Assembly: GCA_021397835.1 (NCBI GenBank)
Contig: JAJFZO010000022.1
Location: forward strand, 1 to 64,000
Direction of reading: 5' to 3'
Length of the DNA stretch: 64,000 nt
Source of the DNA: Moringa oleifera
Lineage: Eukaryota > Streptophyta > Magnoliopsida > Brassicales > Moringaceae
Position numbers and translations under genes: made by a program. Shown piece by piece: positions 1-12,640 of this stretch. Position 1 is the first letter of the stretch. Each line of letters begins with the position of its first letter. The notes under the pieces were generated by a model. That model was not told where the DNA came from, made no database searches, and saw only the letters and a list, made by a program, of their open reading frames with translations.

Positions 1-204
1 AAGCAAGTTAATACATGAATTTTTTTTCTTATTTAGATCAATAAAGCTTGTAAGGCATAATTAATTGAAAAATAAGTGACACATGAACTAAATCTAAAAG
101 CAAGTTAAAAAATATATTTTTTCTACAAATCAACAAAGCAACTCATAAATGAGATAAATATACAGGTAAGTTACAAAATAAATTTTTCTACAAATGCAAC
201 TTAG

Positions 205-2757
205 TCTAACATACTTGTTTTCGTTGGCCCTTGCAAAACCTTACATTATGTCTAGGTCGCTTGCATCTTTGGCATGTCATAACTTGTTTTTCTTTGACAT
301 TTTTGTGAAAATTCTATTCAACATCTCTTTTTCTCTATTTTTTTTGGCCAACCAGGAGTCTTCTCAAAGCAAGGGATAATATTGGATCTAATCCAGCTTG
401 TGGCCAAAGGTTACGACCATTGTAGGGATTAATAAGATGACAATAATGCCTAAGTACCTTTCTTTGTGATAATATAGGTTAATATAATCCTCTAGGTTCT
501 ATTTTTGATAAAATATGGCAGAAAAAATATGCACACAGGGGATAACAGTAAGTTCTCACATATTGCAGCTATAACTGCGACTTGGTAAATCAACTACAAA
601 TTGATCCTCATTGACCTTACTTCGTACTTGACTAGCATAGACTAGATAGATACCCATTAATTTCAAATTAAATTTTTTCCAAAGAGTTTTGTATTTTTTA
701 ACACAAGAAGCCTTCATGCTTTTGCATTTTATCCCTATTCAAATGGATTCTTTCTGTTAAGTAGTTTCTTATCTCTTCTAGCAATTATAGAATAAGTTTA
801 TCTCTAACCCTAACAAGAGAACCATTAAATGACTCAAACAAATTATTCAATAATATGTCACATTTAGCTTTACTTGAAAAAGCATGCTTAGATCAGTGTT
901 AAAGAGGCAGCTTGGATAACCACTCATAAGCCTTTATGTCCATTGCTTTTATCCTTTCCATAGCATTTTCAAACTTTACATGAGTTATGGCTTTAATAGC
1001 AGTGTACATTAAATGCTCAAGAGATTTACCTTTAAATAAAATTGGAAAATTTTCATATAAATGACAAGCACAGAACCTCACATCAGCATCAAGCATAAGC
1101 TCTTCAAATGTTGGAATAAGGCCCTACAGATGAGGGTGAAACAATAAGTTAGAATGGGAAATATACAAGTAAAAAACACATCAAAACAAATAAAAATTTG
1201 AAGAAACTTTCCATTTTGTTAATCGGATATAAATGTCCACCTATATTCATTAAAAGATCCAATATTAGACAGTAATAGTTAAAGAAAACATGTTTGGTTA
1301 TCTTTGGTTTCATCATCAATAATCGCATAAGTAATCGGATAAGTATTGTTATTTGGACCTATTCTAATAACAGCCATCAATTAATTGTAAGCTTTATCTT
1401 TCAAATGACAAGAATCTAAACTGATGATGGGCCTGCATCTTTCCAAAAACCACTTCTTGCATCCATCCAAGCATACATAAACCTTTTGAAATAGTATATC
1501 TGATGTGAGAGTCAATCTATCTAAGCTAAAAATCATTGAGCTACCACGATTCTATAACCTAACCTTTTCGAAGTAGTCTTTAAGCTGCGTATACTGTTGC
1601 CCTGCGAATCCACAAATCTCTAAAATTGTGAACCTTTTTGCCTTTATACGAATTAACATTGACACATCACACATTAGATCTGTCCTCATTGCTTACTGCA
1701 ATATAACTATCATAATTTTTAAATCCCTCATAAGTAAGTCATACTTGCAAGCCGAAAACCTTTAACTAACTAACTCACTATGGAATGATCTGTTACATGT
1801 GTGAGTAGGATAATACATTTTCATAGTCAAATGACTATGTCTAACCAATTTGTGGCATTAATAGAATCCATTTGTAATTGTCCCTATACACCACCCTAAG
1901 CCTATTGGACTGTTTTTTACAAACTTCACATTATAAACCCCCTTCACCATATTCTGTCACAATATCTCTTACCTCATTAATGGACCCAAAAGCCAAGCCT
2001 ACCTCGAACTCTAGATTAATCATGTCAGTTGTTGCATTAAACTCTCTTCTACTGTGATTGTTACCATCCTCCTAATTGGTACCTATTTTGTATGTAGCTC
2101 ATCGAGATAACTAATATCAAAAGAATCAAATGTAGGCCTGGTGACCCTATTTCTACCGGCTTCTATGTTATACATTCACAGATTAAGGTTAGCATTATGC
2201 ATAATATCTTTTTTCATTTCAATATCATAATAACTATTTAAAAATGTACATCATCTGCATCACTATCAATGTGATTATCCTCACTCTCACAACCATTATC
2301 CTCGGTTGCAACCATACCATTAGAAACTTGTGGTGCACCAGATATGGGTGCACCATTGCCATTATCCTCAACATGCACATTCTTATTAGCAAGAACATGC
2401 TTAAGGACTTGTCCATTCAAGTCAGTACTGTACTGAGTCCTAATAAGTTCCTTTATATAAATATTTATGTCTTTAGTAATTTTGAACGAAATGTTTAATA
2501 TTCTACTACAGGCATATCACTTTTTAATTCCTTCAACGCGTCTTCTATAGTCTTACCATGAGTAACATAAAAAAATCTCCTAGCCTCACTTCAGACTTGA
2601 GCCTCCCTTATCATGCTTAGAAATTCAATTAAGGAAACTAAATCACTATCAACATCATAAAAAATGACCACTTGATTTGAATTATATTTTTTATTTGGTT
2701 TGTTAATAAAGTAGCCACTGTAGTGTAAATGACAAGTAAAGTAAAATGAAGTCATAT
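205..2757 (-). pseudogene. MULE (Mutator-like) transposase gene, broken
   Basis: Read on the minus strand, this is a decayed Mutator-like transposase. From its N terminus: a PB1-like region (about 2757-2420, starting MTSFYFTCHLHYSGYF), an acidic Asp/Asn/Glu-rich linker (2420-2238), and a transposase core. Around 1480-1300 the core reads LDGCKKWFL, SLDSCHLKDKAYN and GPNNNTYPITYAI, which matches the first catalytic Asp block of plant MULE enzymes. RFCACHLYENF follows at about 1080. The C-terminal part (about 870-250) has LLNNLFESFNGSLVRVRDK and then a basic tail with CxxC-like residues. Several in-frame stops and shifts break the frame, so it is not expected to make active enzyme. I did not identify terminal inverted repeats. 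The family assignment is firm; the end points are approximate. Confidence 0.8.
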
Positions 2758-3722
2758 TCAATGATCAATCTTAAATGAAAAAAAAAACTAATAATTAAGT
2801 AACACATTCTTTTGTATTTATAATGGATATCACAACACACATCAAGTACAAGATACACATCAGACAATGACATAAAGTAACTAATATTGACATTAATACA
2901 TAAACCTTTATTAATTTAACTTGACAACTGTCAATAATAAACACCAAAATTGAATGCAAAATTATTCCATTTTTACTGTCCTTATATGCATTTCAAAACA
3001 ATAGATAATCAAACCTATAACATACCCAAAAAGTGAACCTAAATTGACAAAGTAAAAGATAGAATCTTTGCCATCGAAAAGTGGATCCTTTCAACCTGAA
3101 ATATCCCTTAATCTTATTACTTTATTTTTCATAGAAGCAATGATATCCAACATATAATCTGACAAGAAGCATCATCAGTTAGGACCACTAATGTTTTTTC
3201 AGAGAACAATGATTTCACAGCTTCGAAACTAACAAATCCAAGTATTTTAATAAGAAACAACATAATAACTCATAAAATCAAGAATCGCTTACCTAGGGAG
3301 AAGCTTCCACTGATTAATTGCCCAAAACTAAAATTCAACATTGATTATAGTATGGGTCAAGTGTAAGTGAGATTCAATCTTTGTCAAAACCGAAGAGAGA
3401 AGACAAAGACTTAGAAAATACTTTAACTTCCATATTATAGTTTTATGGGGGAAATACATTTTTTGAAAGCTTAAGTTTGTACTTTAGTAAACACGTACTA
3501 CCATTAACAAATGGAATTTTACATTAACAAAAGGTTTATCTTCGTCCAACATGAAAGAATGAAGTTTGTTTCGTCACTTTATACATCACAGATTGATTCA
3601 TTATTAAGGCAAACTTTAAGGTCTTTTTCGAACATTTACCAAAGATGAAATTAAATTTATTTTTTAATTTTAATTTTGATATATCAATTATACATTTAAA
3701 ATTTTAATTTGATTTAACTTAA
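2758..3722. other. Intergenic A+T-rich stretch upstream of the MULE gene
   Basis: No gene is recognisable. It may hold the 5' part and left terminus of the MULE element, but I saw no clear inverted repeat or target duplication. Confidence 0.4.
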
Positions 3723-4228
3723 TGTTATACATGTATTCTCTATCCTATTTAGAGACGCCATGTCATCACTACAAGATTTAACTAGTTAGGTTTTTCCATG
3801 TCAACTAAAGTGTAGCTCAACCTAACCCAAACTAGTAGTTCAATGCAATAAATCTAAGTTATAAACTCCCACCTTTAAATTTTGCAAATAACTCACCTCG
3901 AAAGTAACCAGAATTAATGAGTTACCAAACAGCTTTGAAAATCTAGGATCAGCTCAGATTTCCTAGAATATCTTACCACAATCGACATGCAAGACCTCTT
4001 GATATTTTCTCCATAATATTCATTTGAAATCCCCTATGTGATGCCTCTAAATTAGGAGTTTCTATCCATCTAAAATAGAAAATCCACTTCACCTTATAAA
4101 AGATGTAAGTATCATATCCTTTTCTTTTTAATGTCCTCTTGAATAACGTTTAAGGTTTGCTTTTTTGTAGGCTGAATAGACCCTCCCATTGATCTAATCC
4201 AAGTCAAGTTGTTTTTTTAGTGGTAACA
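3723..4228 (+). repeat. 5' LTR of the outer Ty3-type element
   Basis: Starts TGTTATACATG and ends GTGGTAACA. It aligns over most of its length with 20072-20648; shared blocks include the 'tatcttaccacaatcgacatgcaag / tatcttgccatgatcaacacac' region and 'tgatctaatccaagtcaag / tgatctaattcaagttaag'. The two copies are strongly diverged, so the insertion is old. Confidence 0.65.
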
Positions 4229-4248
4229 TTTGACATCTTCTATGAGGA

Positions 4249-4600
4249 CTAGAACAAAAAACAATTCCTCTCAAAAGAAACATCTCCTATTAGATAGCAA
4301 CAACCAGATGGAATCTAAGACTTGCCATTGTCGCCTAAACCTCTAATGGCATAAGCTTTAACACACGCCCCGATAAAAGAGATCCACTAGCTCAAACTCT
4401 TGAGCAACAGTTAAAGGAATAACATCATTTGTTTAAGGCCTACTAGAAAAACAAGAAAGAGTTGTACATGATCATCTATGATCAGTAGCAACAACTCTAG
4501 CACTTGGAAGCACTTTAATCACCCCTATATGAACAGTAAATCACTTGGAAGCACTTTAATTACCCCTACGTGAACAGCAAACCAAGTTTTTCATCGTTAT
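4249..4600 (+). pseudogene. Degenerate gag start of the outer element
   Basis: Just downstream of the primer-binding-like motif, the plus strand shows short open pieces such as AQTLEQQLKE, resembling the Gln/Glu/Leu-rich N terminus of Ty3 gag. Multiple stops break it, and it ends where the CACTA-like sequence begins. Weak evidence; position in the element is the main support. Confidence 0.35.
4501..4582 (+). repeat. Tandem duplication, two 41-bp units
   Basis: Units 4501-4541 and 4542-4582 begin with the same 19 bases (cacttggaagcactttaat) and differ at only a few positions. The duplication lies in the gag remnant of the outer element, close to the CACTA border. Confidence 0.85.
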
Positions 4601-4629
4601 ATACAACTACAAGTATAAGTTTTATTACC

Positions 4630-4870
4630 ATGTTAAAAGTAACTTTAATGATAGTTTTATAAATGTTGTCTTTGTTCATGTCAACAAAACAAGGTCTATG
4701 ATGATAATTTATTAAAAATTATCATTAATAGTTCATTAAAAACTATCATTAAAAAGGATCTGTAATGAAGGTTTATTAAAAATTGTCATTAAAGATTCCC
4801 TTTTAAAGATAGTTTTTAATGAACTATCATTAAAAACCCCTTTTAATGACAATTTTTACTCAATTTTCAT
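4630..4870. repeat. CACTA subterminal repeat cluster
   Basis: At least six copies, in both orientations, of a motif like 'taatgatagtttt' or 'aaaactatcattaa' occur within 240 bases. In CACTA elements such clusters are binding sites for the element's own DNA-binding protein; that role here is inferred. Confidence 0.6.
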
Positions 4871-5739
4871 TAAATGCATTTTTATTTTTTTAATAATATA
4901 AAATTAAATACAAATTTCTCATATACAAATTATTAAAAACCTCATATATAAATTTAATACATGTATAAAATTCTTACATTCTTCTACACATCTATATATC
5001 CATTGTATACATCAACCACATCTCTTTGTCTTTTATATATTAATATAATTCTTCCTAATATCCACACAAACACAAAGTATTCTCACCCAAAATTGTGATA
5101 CAATATATAATTACACACTTCAATAAAACTTATTTAACTTATATAACTACATAATTTTGAAATATATCAATATTTATTCTGTTTATACACTTCAATAAAA
5201 CAATCATACTTTCTTTCTTCTTTTAACATAATTACACTAACACATACATAATTGCTTTAAAAAAAATGTGTTTTGTACTCAAGTCATCATTACTTTTTTC
5301 ATGTATGAAAACACTTCAATATAATCAAATTAAAAAAAAAAAAAGATAAAACATAGCATTCAACATAAAGAGATGAAAAACTTAATTTCATAATTTAACT
5401 CGATATGTGCAATACATAAGTTTAAATATACATTATCATACTTGATCTTAAAAATTCAACTATATTTATATTTACAAAATTTTGAGTACAAATCTTACAT
5501 ATTTACCTAAAAGGTTTAACTATCTAAGATGACACTCCATGGATATTGCTTAATCTCTCTTTTCTAACTTCATTAAGATCTCACTGAGTGTGATTATCTA
5601 TGTTCACTATAATTAAATTTTTTTATTAGTACATCAATTACATAAGAGTAGTATAATTAAATTTTTTTATATGTACATCAATTACATAAGTATTTACATA
5701 AACAATTACTTCAAAAATTTATCATTTTCTCATGTGAGA
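4871..5739. other. CACTA left-arm noncoding sequence
   Basis: Very A+T-rich, with no coding pattern recognised. It contains a short direct repeat near 5608-5690 ('aattaaattttttta', 'gtacatcaattacataag'). Confidence 0.4.
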
Positions 5740-7425
5740 TGTCACAACTTATTTTCAACTGGGATGGAATTTTTGAATCGACTTAAAAAAATACATTTTA
5801 GGTGATTTTCTTTTAAAAAGATTTTAAAAAATAAAAATAAAAAGAGTCGCTACCAATATTTTTTATGGTGTGATTGGACACCAAAATTTATTTGTTTTCA
5901 AAAAAATAAATAAAGTAATATTAGTCTTTCAAAATTAAAAATATGTGTTCGAGAGTTGACGACATGTGGGAAGGATTAATAACCCCACAGCACCAAAAAA
6001 AATTGATACCAATTAATTATGATTATTTCTCGATTTTAAAATTCATTGAATTTTTAAAATTGATTCCCAAAAATATATCTGAGAAGAAATGTGTATGACA
6101 TAAAAACAAGTGAAATTTTAATATTTAGGAGAATATAAAAGTTTAACTCTTGTTTCACTTTTAATTCTTCAAATCATTCTATGAGGAAAGATATACAGGT
6201 TTCGTTCTTGCTTAACCTTTAATCTTAATTTTTTTTTTTTTTTGTGATGGAGAATATGGAGGTCTTACTCCTGTTTAAACTCTAATTCTTGATTTTTTTT
6301 TTTTTTGTGATTTATGCGGATTCAATGACATTTTGATGCACATGCCTCGTCACATTATGTAAAACACATAAATAATTCTTAAGTCTCATGACCTTAACAG
6401 AAATAAATAATTAATATTTTATATTTAAATCTGGATCTTAAATTTAATTTTTATGATTTTATTAATTAAAAAATAAAAATAAGTTAAGAACTATATAAAC
6501 AAAATATTTTAGAGGATATAAATATTTTTCTCTTGAGATCTTTTCACATTTCTCAAAAAAATATTAAATATATATTTTAATTTTATCTCTTTTTTTAAAA
6601 AATAAGTTTTACATTAAAGAGTATGAAAACCTCTCTTTTGAGATTTTTTGTATTTCTCAAAAATATCAAATGAATATTTTATTTCAAAAAAGTTAATTTT
6701 ATATTAGAAAATATGAAAACTATTCTCTTAAAATTTTTTATACTCCTCAAAATTTGAAACATTTATATTTTAAATATTTTTTATTATTAAAGAATATGAA
6801 AACCTCTTTTTAAAGATGTTTTATATTTCTCAAAAATTTTAGATAAATATTTTATTTTAAAAAATTAATGTTACATTAGAGGATATGAAAACTACTCTCC
6901 TGAGATTTTTCATACCCCTCAAAACTTGAAATGCTTATATTTTAAATAATATTTTTATTATTAGAGAGTATAAAAAAACCTCTCTTTTGAGATTTTTTTA
7001 TATTTTTAAAAACTATTGAATAGTTTTTTATATTAAAAATATGAACACTTCTGTCTTGATATTTTTTTATATTCTTCAAAAACTTAAAATATAATTTTTA
7101 TTTATTTTTAAAAAATAATTCTTGCATTCGAAAATATGAAAATCTCTCTCTTAAAATTTTTATTTTTTTAAAAAAAAATCTCTCTTGAATGATTTTATAC
7201 TCTCAAGAACTTAAATATTTTTTATTTTTAAATTTTTCAAAGAAATTAGAATAACATCAAAATGATTTCATCTTCTTTGAAAACATAGTTAAAATTGAAT
7301 GAAAAATAAAACAAAAATAAGACTTAATTTACCTAATAATTTCTTATGATGAACAATTTAAATTTATTATCTTAAAAAAACCCTTACATCTTGAAGTCAT
7401 CTATCTTTCTCTCTTTAAAAAAAAA

Positions 7426-7551
7426 ATTCTTTCAAGCAAATACTCTTCATTTCATACAAACCTTTCTCCTATTTTTCTACCATTTTTTATTCTTTCAAGC
7501 AAATACTCTTCATTTCATACCAATCGTTCTCCTATTTTTCTTCCATTTTTT
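7426..7551. repeat. 63-bp tandem duplication inside the minus LTR
   Basis: Two adjacent copies (7426-7488 and 7489-7551) share 'attctttcaagcaaatactc' and differ by only a few bases. The plus-strand LTR copy lacks an obvious counterpart, so the duplication may be later than the divergence of the two LTRs. Confidence 0.75.
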
Positions 7552-7733
7552 TTTCTTACAAATGATGACCACTTTTCCCCCCAATCACTCCTTTTTATTG
7601 CCATTGTATTTGTAAATAGGAGAATATTAAAACATTAACATATAAGTTAAATAACAATGCAAGTGAGAATAACATAAAGATAGGTAAAAAAGGATACACG
7701 GATGCAAGAGTAATAGAAATATATATACACGCA

Positions 7734-7734
7734 T

Positions 7735-7785
<51 letters not shown>
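7734..7785. repeat. Compound (AC)n(AT)n microsatellite
   Basis: An AC run of about 8 units passes directly into an AT run of about 17 units. Open frames of alternating Ile and Tyr across it are artefacts of the repeat. Confidence 0.95.
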
Positions 7786-7788
<3 letters not shown>

Positions 7789-8299
7789 ACAATTAAGTAA
7801 ATAAATGAAAGAAAATATTCATAAAAACAAATATAAAGGGAAAAAATAAATGATGATAAAATCACAAAAAGGTTACTTCGTTCTTCAAGAGGAAGTTATA
7901 TTTGAAAGTTTCTTCTCTAAATCACTCCTTATCAAAGAAAATTTCTTCAACTCTTTTTTATGTATATCTTTTTAAACTACTATTCCCGCTTTTTATAAAT
8001 TTCTCCAAATAATCAAAATTTCTCAACATTCTCTCCTTAACCCCCTCTCCAAAAATTTCACTTAAGCTCTTGGTCAATGTGGGTATTTATATACCATGTT
8101 AAAACCTCCATTTAATATGGCTATAAGTAACTATAATGTTGTCTTATTGCAAATATCTTTTTAACAATTTCAAGATTGCAATATATGCTGTGAAATGCAA
8201 TTACAGCAATTATAGCATTGTAGTATATGCTGCAAAATGTAGCTGCAGCAATTGCAACCTTGCAGCATTGTAGCATATGCTGCGAAATTGGTGTCTACA

Positions 8300-8710
8300 G
8301 CTACCTCTCTTTGTTCATTTTTTTTTATAGAATGAAAAATTGGACAAAGACTTAAAAAACCTAATTTTGCCCATAAGGCTTGGGAACTTTTGCCTCTTTA
8401 CTCTCTTCACTTGCTCTTCTTCAATTCTTATCTATTCTCTTTTGTCGTATGTAGCAAGACTATAATGTTGTAACTAATGTTCTCTTAGGAAAAACCGAAT
8501 AGTTTCTATATGTTTCATTCAACAATAGTTAACGATGCTTTGAAAAATCTAAAAGGCTTTGTTTTAATGCTGACCTCAACTTAAAAAAATAAAATAATAA
8601 AAATAATAAAAATTAGTAAAGATAATAAATAAATAAACAAATCTAAAATGATTCTATTCTAATAACGGCATCAACTTTGAAAATGGAAAGCTTAGTTCTA
8701 AGGACTGCAT
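8300..8710 (-). mobile_element. 3' untranslated internal end of the minus Tat/Ogre-like element
   Basis: The reverse complement of this stretch matches 13830-14274, the sequence just upstream of the 3' LTR in the plus-strand element. Shared landmarks include forms of 'tccttagaacgaagctt', the TTA/TTTA run, 'gttgagtgaaacata', and the purine-rich stretch before the LTR. It is therefore the internal 3' end of a second element in the opposite orientation, cut off at 8710 by the plus element. Confidence 0.75.
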
Positions 8711-9499
8711 TGTAGACATTAGCAATACTACAATGTTGCCAATTATGCAATGCTACCAATTCTACAATGCTACCAATTCTGCAATGTTGCCAATTTTATA
8801 ATGTTGCAATGCTACCTATTGCTGCATTAAATGGAGGCTTGGCCAACGTCTATAAATACCCACCATCCAAGAGCTTATGGTAGGGATTTTGAAAGGGTGC
8901 ATTGAAGAGAGAATGCTAAGAAATTTTGAGAGTTTGAAGAATATTTGGAGCAAGTTATAAAAGGGGAGATAGTAGCACAAAAAGAAGGGGAGAGATTTTC
9001 TTTGGTAAGGAGAGATTTTTAAATATTACTTCCTTTTGAAGAACAAGATAACATTTTTTGTGATTTTATCATAATATTTTTTTCTTTATTTTTATTTGTT
9101 TTATAAATATTTTCTTTCATTTATTTACTTAATTGTTGTTATATATATATATATGTTTATTCCTCTTGCACACATATATTTTTACTTATCTTCGTGTTAT
9201 TCTTACTTGTATTTTGATTTATCCTATATAATATATTGATGTATTTATATTCCTTTATTGACAAATACACATAAGTTTTTATATACTTTCATGTTGAATG
9301 GATGAAAAGTTAAATAAAAAATGGATAGTTTATGAAAGTAATGAGTAAAAAAAAATATAATTTAATAGGAAATGGATGGGATGTGATATACAAACTAAAA
9401 ACAAAAAGAAAATGAAAAAAAAAAAAAAAACTAGTTAGAAGGGTAGTATATGCTTTCATGTTGAATACATGAAATTTTCTTGAAAGAATAAAAAAGAAG

Positions 9500-9531
<32 letters not shown>

Positions 9532-11011
9532 AAGATAGGTAGCTTTAAGATATTAAGGTTGTTTTAAAATAATAAATTTAGATTATCCATAATATAAAAT
9601 TATTAGGTAAATTAAGTTTTGGTTTTATTTTTTATTCAATTTTAACTATGTTTTCAAAAAAGATGAAATCACTTTGATATTATTTCAATTTTTAAAAAAA
9701 TTAAAATAAAAAATACTTTAAATTTTTTAAAGCATAAAATCATTCAAGAGAGTTGTTTTTTTTAATTATTTTAAAAATAATAATACATGTTTTAAGCTTT
9801 TGAGAAGTATAAAAAAATCTCAAGAAAGAGATTTTCATATTTCTTATGTAAGAATTATTTTTGTTAAAAGTAAAAATAAATAAATACATATTTTAAGTTT
9901 TAGATAAATATAAAAAAATCTCAAGAGGGAGGCCTTCATAGTTTCTAATAACAAAAAAAATTATTATAAAATATGCATGTTTCACGTTTTGAAGAGTATG
10001 AAAAATCTCAATAGTTTTTATATTTTTAATATACAATTAATTTTTAAAATATTTATTTGATATTTTTGAGAAAATATAAAATAAATCTCAAGAGAGATTT
10101 TTATACTCCTTACTATAAAATTTATTTAATATTTTCATGAGGAATATGAAAAAATTTCAAAAGAGGATTTTCATATTAAAAAATATATTTATAAAAAAAT
10201 TTTAAAAAAATCTTGGTATTCTCTAAAATATTTTATGTATATGACCCTCAATTTATTTTTATTCTTAATTAATAAAATTATAAAAGTGAATTTAATACCT
10301 ATATTTAAATATCAAACATTAATTATTTGCTTGCGTTAGGGTCAAGACACTTCAAAATTATTTATATATTCTATATAATATGGCTATGTATGTGCATCAA
10401 AATATCATTGAATAAACATGAATCACAACAAAAAAATATTTTAAGAATTAAGGGGTTGAACAAGAGTGAAACTTTCATATTCTCCATCATAAAAAATATA
10501 TATTTTAAGTTAGATGTTAAGTAAGAGCGAAACTCTCTACATTAAGAGCAAAACCTCTACATTTTCTCTCAAAAAATGATTTCAAGAATCAAAGATAAAA
10601 CAAGAGTTAAATTTTTATATTTTTCAAAATATTAAAATTTCACTTATTTTTATATCATGCACAATTCTTTTCAAATATATTTTTAATAATCGATTTTAAA
10701 AATCAAATGAATTTCAAAATCAAAAAATAATCATGATCAATTGATACCAATTTTTGGGCACCGTGGAGGTCCTGATCCTTCCCCACGTATAATCGACTCC
10801 TGAACCCATATTTTTAATTTCAAAAGACTAATTTTATCTTCTTTTTTTAAAAAAAAAAACAAATAAATTTCAGTGTCCAATCACACCATAAAAAAGATTT
10901 CGAAAAATTTTATTTTCATTTCAAAAATCTTTTCAAAAAAAATCACCTAAAATATTACATTTTTTAAAGCCGTTTCAAGAATTTGACCTCGATCGAAAAT
11001 GAGTTGTGACA
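8711..11011 (+). repeat. 5' LTR of the plus Tat/Ogre-like element
   Basis: Begins TGTAGACATT and ends GAGTTGTGACA. It is about 2.3 kb and is an inverted relative of 5740-8299. The first 120 bases are built from irregular 10-25-bp repeats of the type 'caattctgcaatgctgc'. Part of it (8711-9600) is repeated in direct orientation at 14275-14990. Confidence 0.8.
9507..9530. repeat. (GA)n microsatellite in the plus LTR
   Basis: About 12 GA units. The partial 3' LTR (around 14930-14950) has only an A-run with two GA units at the equivalent place. Confidence 0.9.
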
Positions 11012-11034
11012 GTTTAGCGACTACACTGAGGATA
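11012..11034 (+). other. Primer-binding-site-like motif
   Basis: Directly after the LTR end the sequence reads 'gcgactacactgagga'. It resembles the 'gcgactccactgggga' motif found just inside the 5' LTR of plant Tat/Ogre elements, where a tRNA primes reverse transcription. Degenerate, but in exactly the expected place. Confidence 0.55.
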
Positions 11035-12058
11035 TTTAGAGAGTTAGTCCAAAATTGATTATGAATTACTTTTTAGTTTTGAAAATTGAAGTTTAATCTT
11101 GGTTCCCTCTTATTTCACATTTGTCACATTTAGAATTATTGTTCGATTAATTTTATACTTGTTTTGCACGTATACTTTACACTATGTACTGTCACCTAAA
11201 GTGTTTTATGACTTACGCAGTTCCTGCATATACATCACTAACATGACATTAGCTCTCAATCGAGCTTTGCCCTTTAGGAACGAATAGTCTCTATTCTTTC
11301 AAAAAGCACCTTGATTCTGCAAAGGCTAGCGAAATATTCTCACTCAGATTGAACTTGAAATGATTTATCATTTTTGAGAAATTAATACTTTTGCAGTAAT
11401 GATAGTAGAGTTTCAGGGTGGCTTATTAATCTACTAAAGAGTAATCTAAGAACCTATAAAAAACTGATCAATTTCTCAAAGCTTAACATGTGACAAGCCT
11501 AGGGGATTGAGAATAAGATAGGGCCATAGCTAGTCATAAAAAAAAAAAATCTTTAAGACAAAAAGATAGTCATGTTTTGTATATAAATGTTTTTCAATAT
11601 TTTTATTCTGTTGTGATACTGACTCTTCGCTTAATGTTTATTCTTTTGCTTTATAGTTGCATGAGATATCATCAGGAGGATTATTACCTTCGTGAGCTTG
11701 AAAACAAGTGATAAACTTTTGTTAAATTCATAAAATACCAGTAATCATGAAAGCTTCATAATCAAGCAAGCTAATATCAATTATGGTCCAGAGTTATGTC
11801 TTTAATTATGGGCTCAATGTTAGATATTGACCATGTATGTAGATGCTTTATGAAATTAATGAGAATCTATATTTGTTTTCAAAGTGTGAAGTTAACAAAT
11901 TCCCTAATATTTTTGCATTCATACTAACCATAATGCATACACACATTGCATTCTAACACTAAAATATTGGATTTTAGGGTAACAAGACAAGTATAGGGAA
12001 ATTAAAACACCATATCATTATAAAGAATTATGAAACTCGCTCGAAGACAAAAGCTAAT
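11035..12058 (+). other. 5' leader of the plus Tat/Ogre-like element
   Basis: About 1 kb between the primer-binding-like motif and the gag remnant, without a long open frame. A long untranslated leader is usual for this lineage. Confidence 0.5.
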
Positions 12059-12640
12059 ATGGAAGATCAGCAAGCTAAGATAAAGAGATTAGAGAACATG
12101 CAAAGAACCCAACATGAGATGATAAAAATCCAGCAAGAGGCACAAGAAAAGATGGCACGTAGTCAAGAAAAGTTGCAGTCCCAATTCCTCCAAATGATAA
12201 AGATGATGCAATTAATCGTTAAGGAAAAAAAAGTTGCTGTGGAATAAGAAGCTCTTGCAAATATACATGCCGGCGGAGATGAGACCTTCATAGCCCACGA
12301 AGGAGATCCTTCACCTGATTACCCCCCAGGATTTACCCCTGTTCATGAACCAAGGTGTGGTGCATACACTAGTATGCCAAAAGCGAGATAAACAATCTGT
12401 GTTTGACTTAGATGACCCAACAAAAATAGAGAAATTAAGGACTGACAAGGAATTATTGCAAAAGTATCGATAATGTTTCATATCCTCAAGGCAAGTGGGC
12501 ACCAAATTGGGAAGGCCCATATGTTGTGAAGAAAGCATTTTCTAAAAAGGCCTAGATCCTAGCTAAAATGGATGGTGATGATTGCCCTAAATTGATTAAT
12601 TCAGATATTATAAAAAAGTATTACACCTAAATGGAGGTGG
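12059..12640 (+). pseudogene. Fused gag N terminus and integrase C terminus
   Basis: The open frame 12059-12247 encodes a Gln/Met/Lys-rich coiled-coil (MEDQQAKIKRLENMQ and onward), the usual N terminus of Tat/Ogre gag. One in-frame stop follows, after which the same frame continues to YPPGFTPVHEPR (about 12315-12360), another gag hallmark. From about 12475 a different frame reads GKWAPNWEGPYVVKKAF and then LINSDIIKKYY, the extreme C terminus of the integrase in these elements. Some 4-5 kb of gag-pol therefore appears to be deleted between roughly 12440 and 12475. Stops and the frame change mean no functional product is expected. Confidence 0.75.

Larger units (their letters stand above)
5740..8299 (-). 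repeat. Long LTR of a Tat/Ogre-like element, minus orientation
   Basis: On the minus strand it begins TGTAGACACC (8299) and ends GTTGTGACA (5740). It aligns as an inverted copy with the plus-strand LTR at 8711-11011: both have 'tggtgtgattggaca' or its complement near the 3' end, a long middle of repeated lines of the type 'gagatttttcatactcctcaaaa', and a start region full of GCA/TGC repeats. At about 2.56 kb it is in the long-LTR class. Confidence 0.8.

Noticed and set aside
4600..4870. CRISPR-like array of short repeats
   Set aside because: Repeats are in both orientations with irregular spacing, typical of CACTA subterminal repeats, and the DNA is from a plant.
7595..7865. Two overlapping minus-strand frames with long Ile-Tyr alternation
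   Set aside because: They are simply translations of the (AC)n(AT)n microsatellite inside an LTR.
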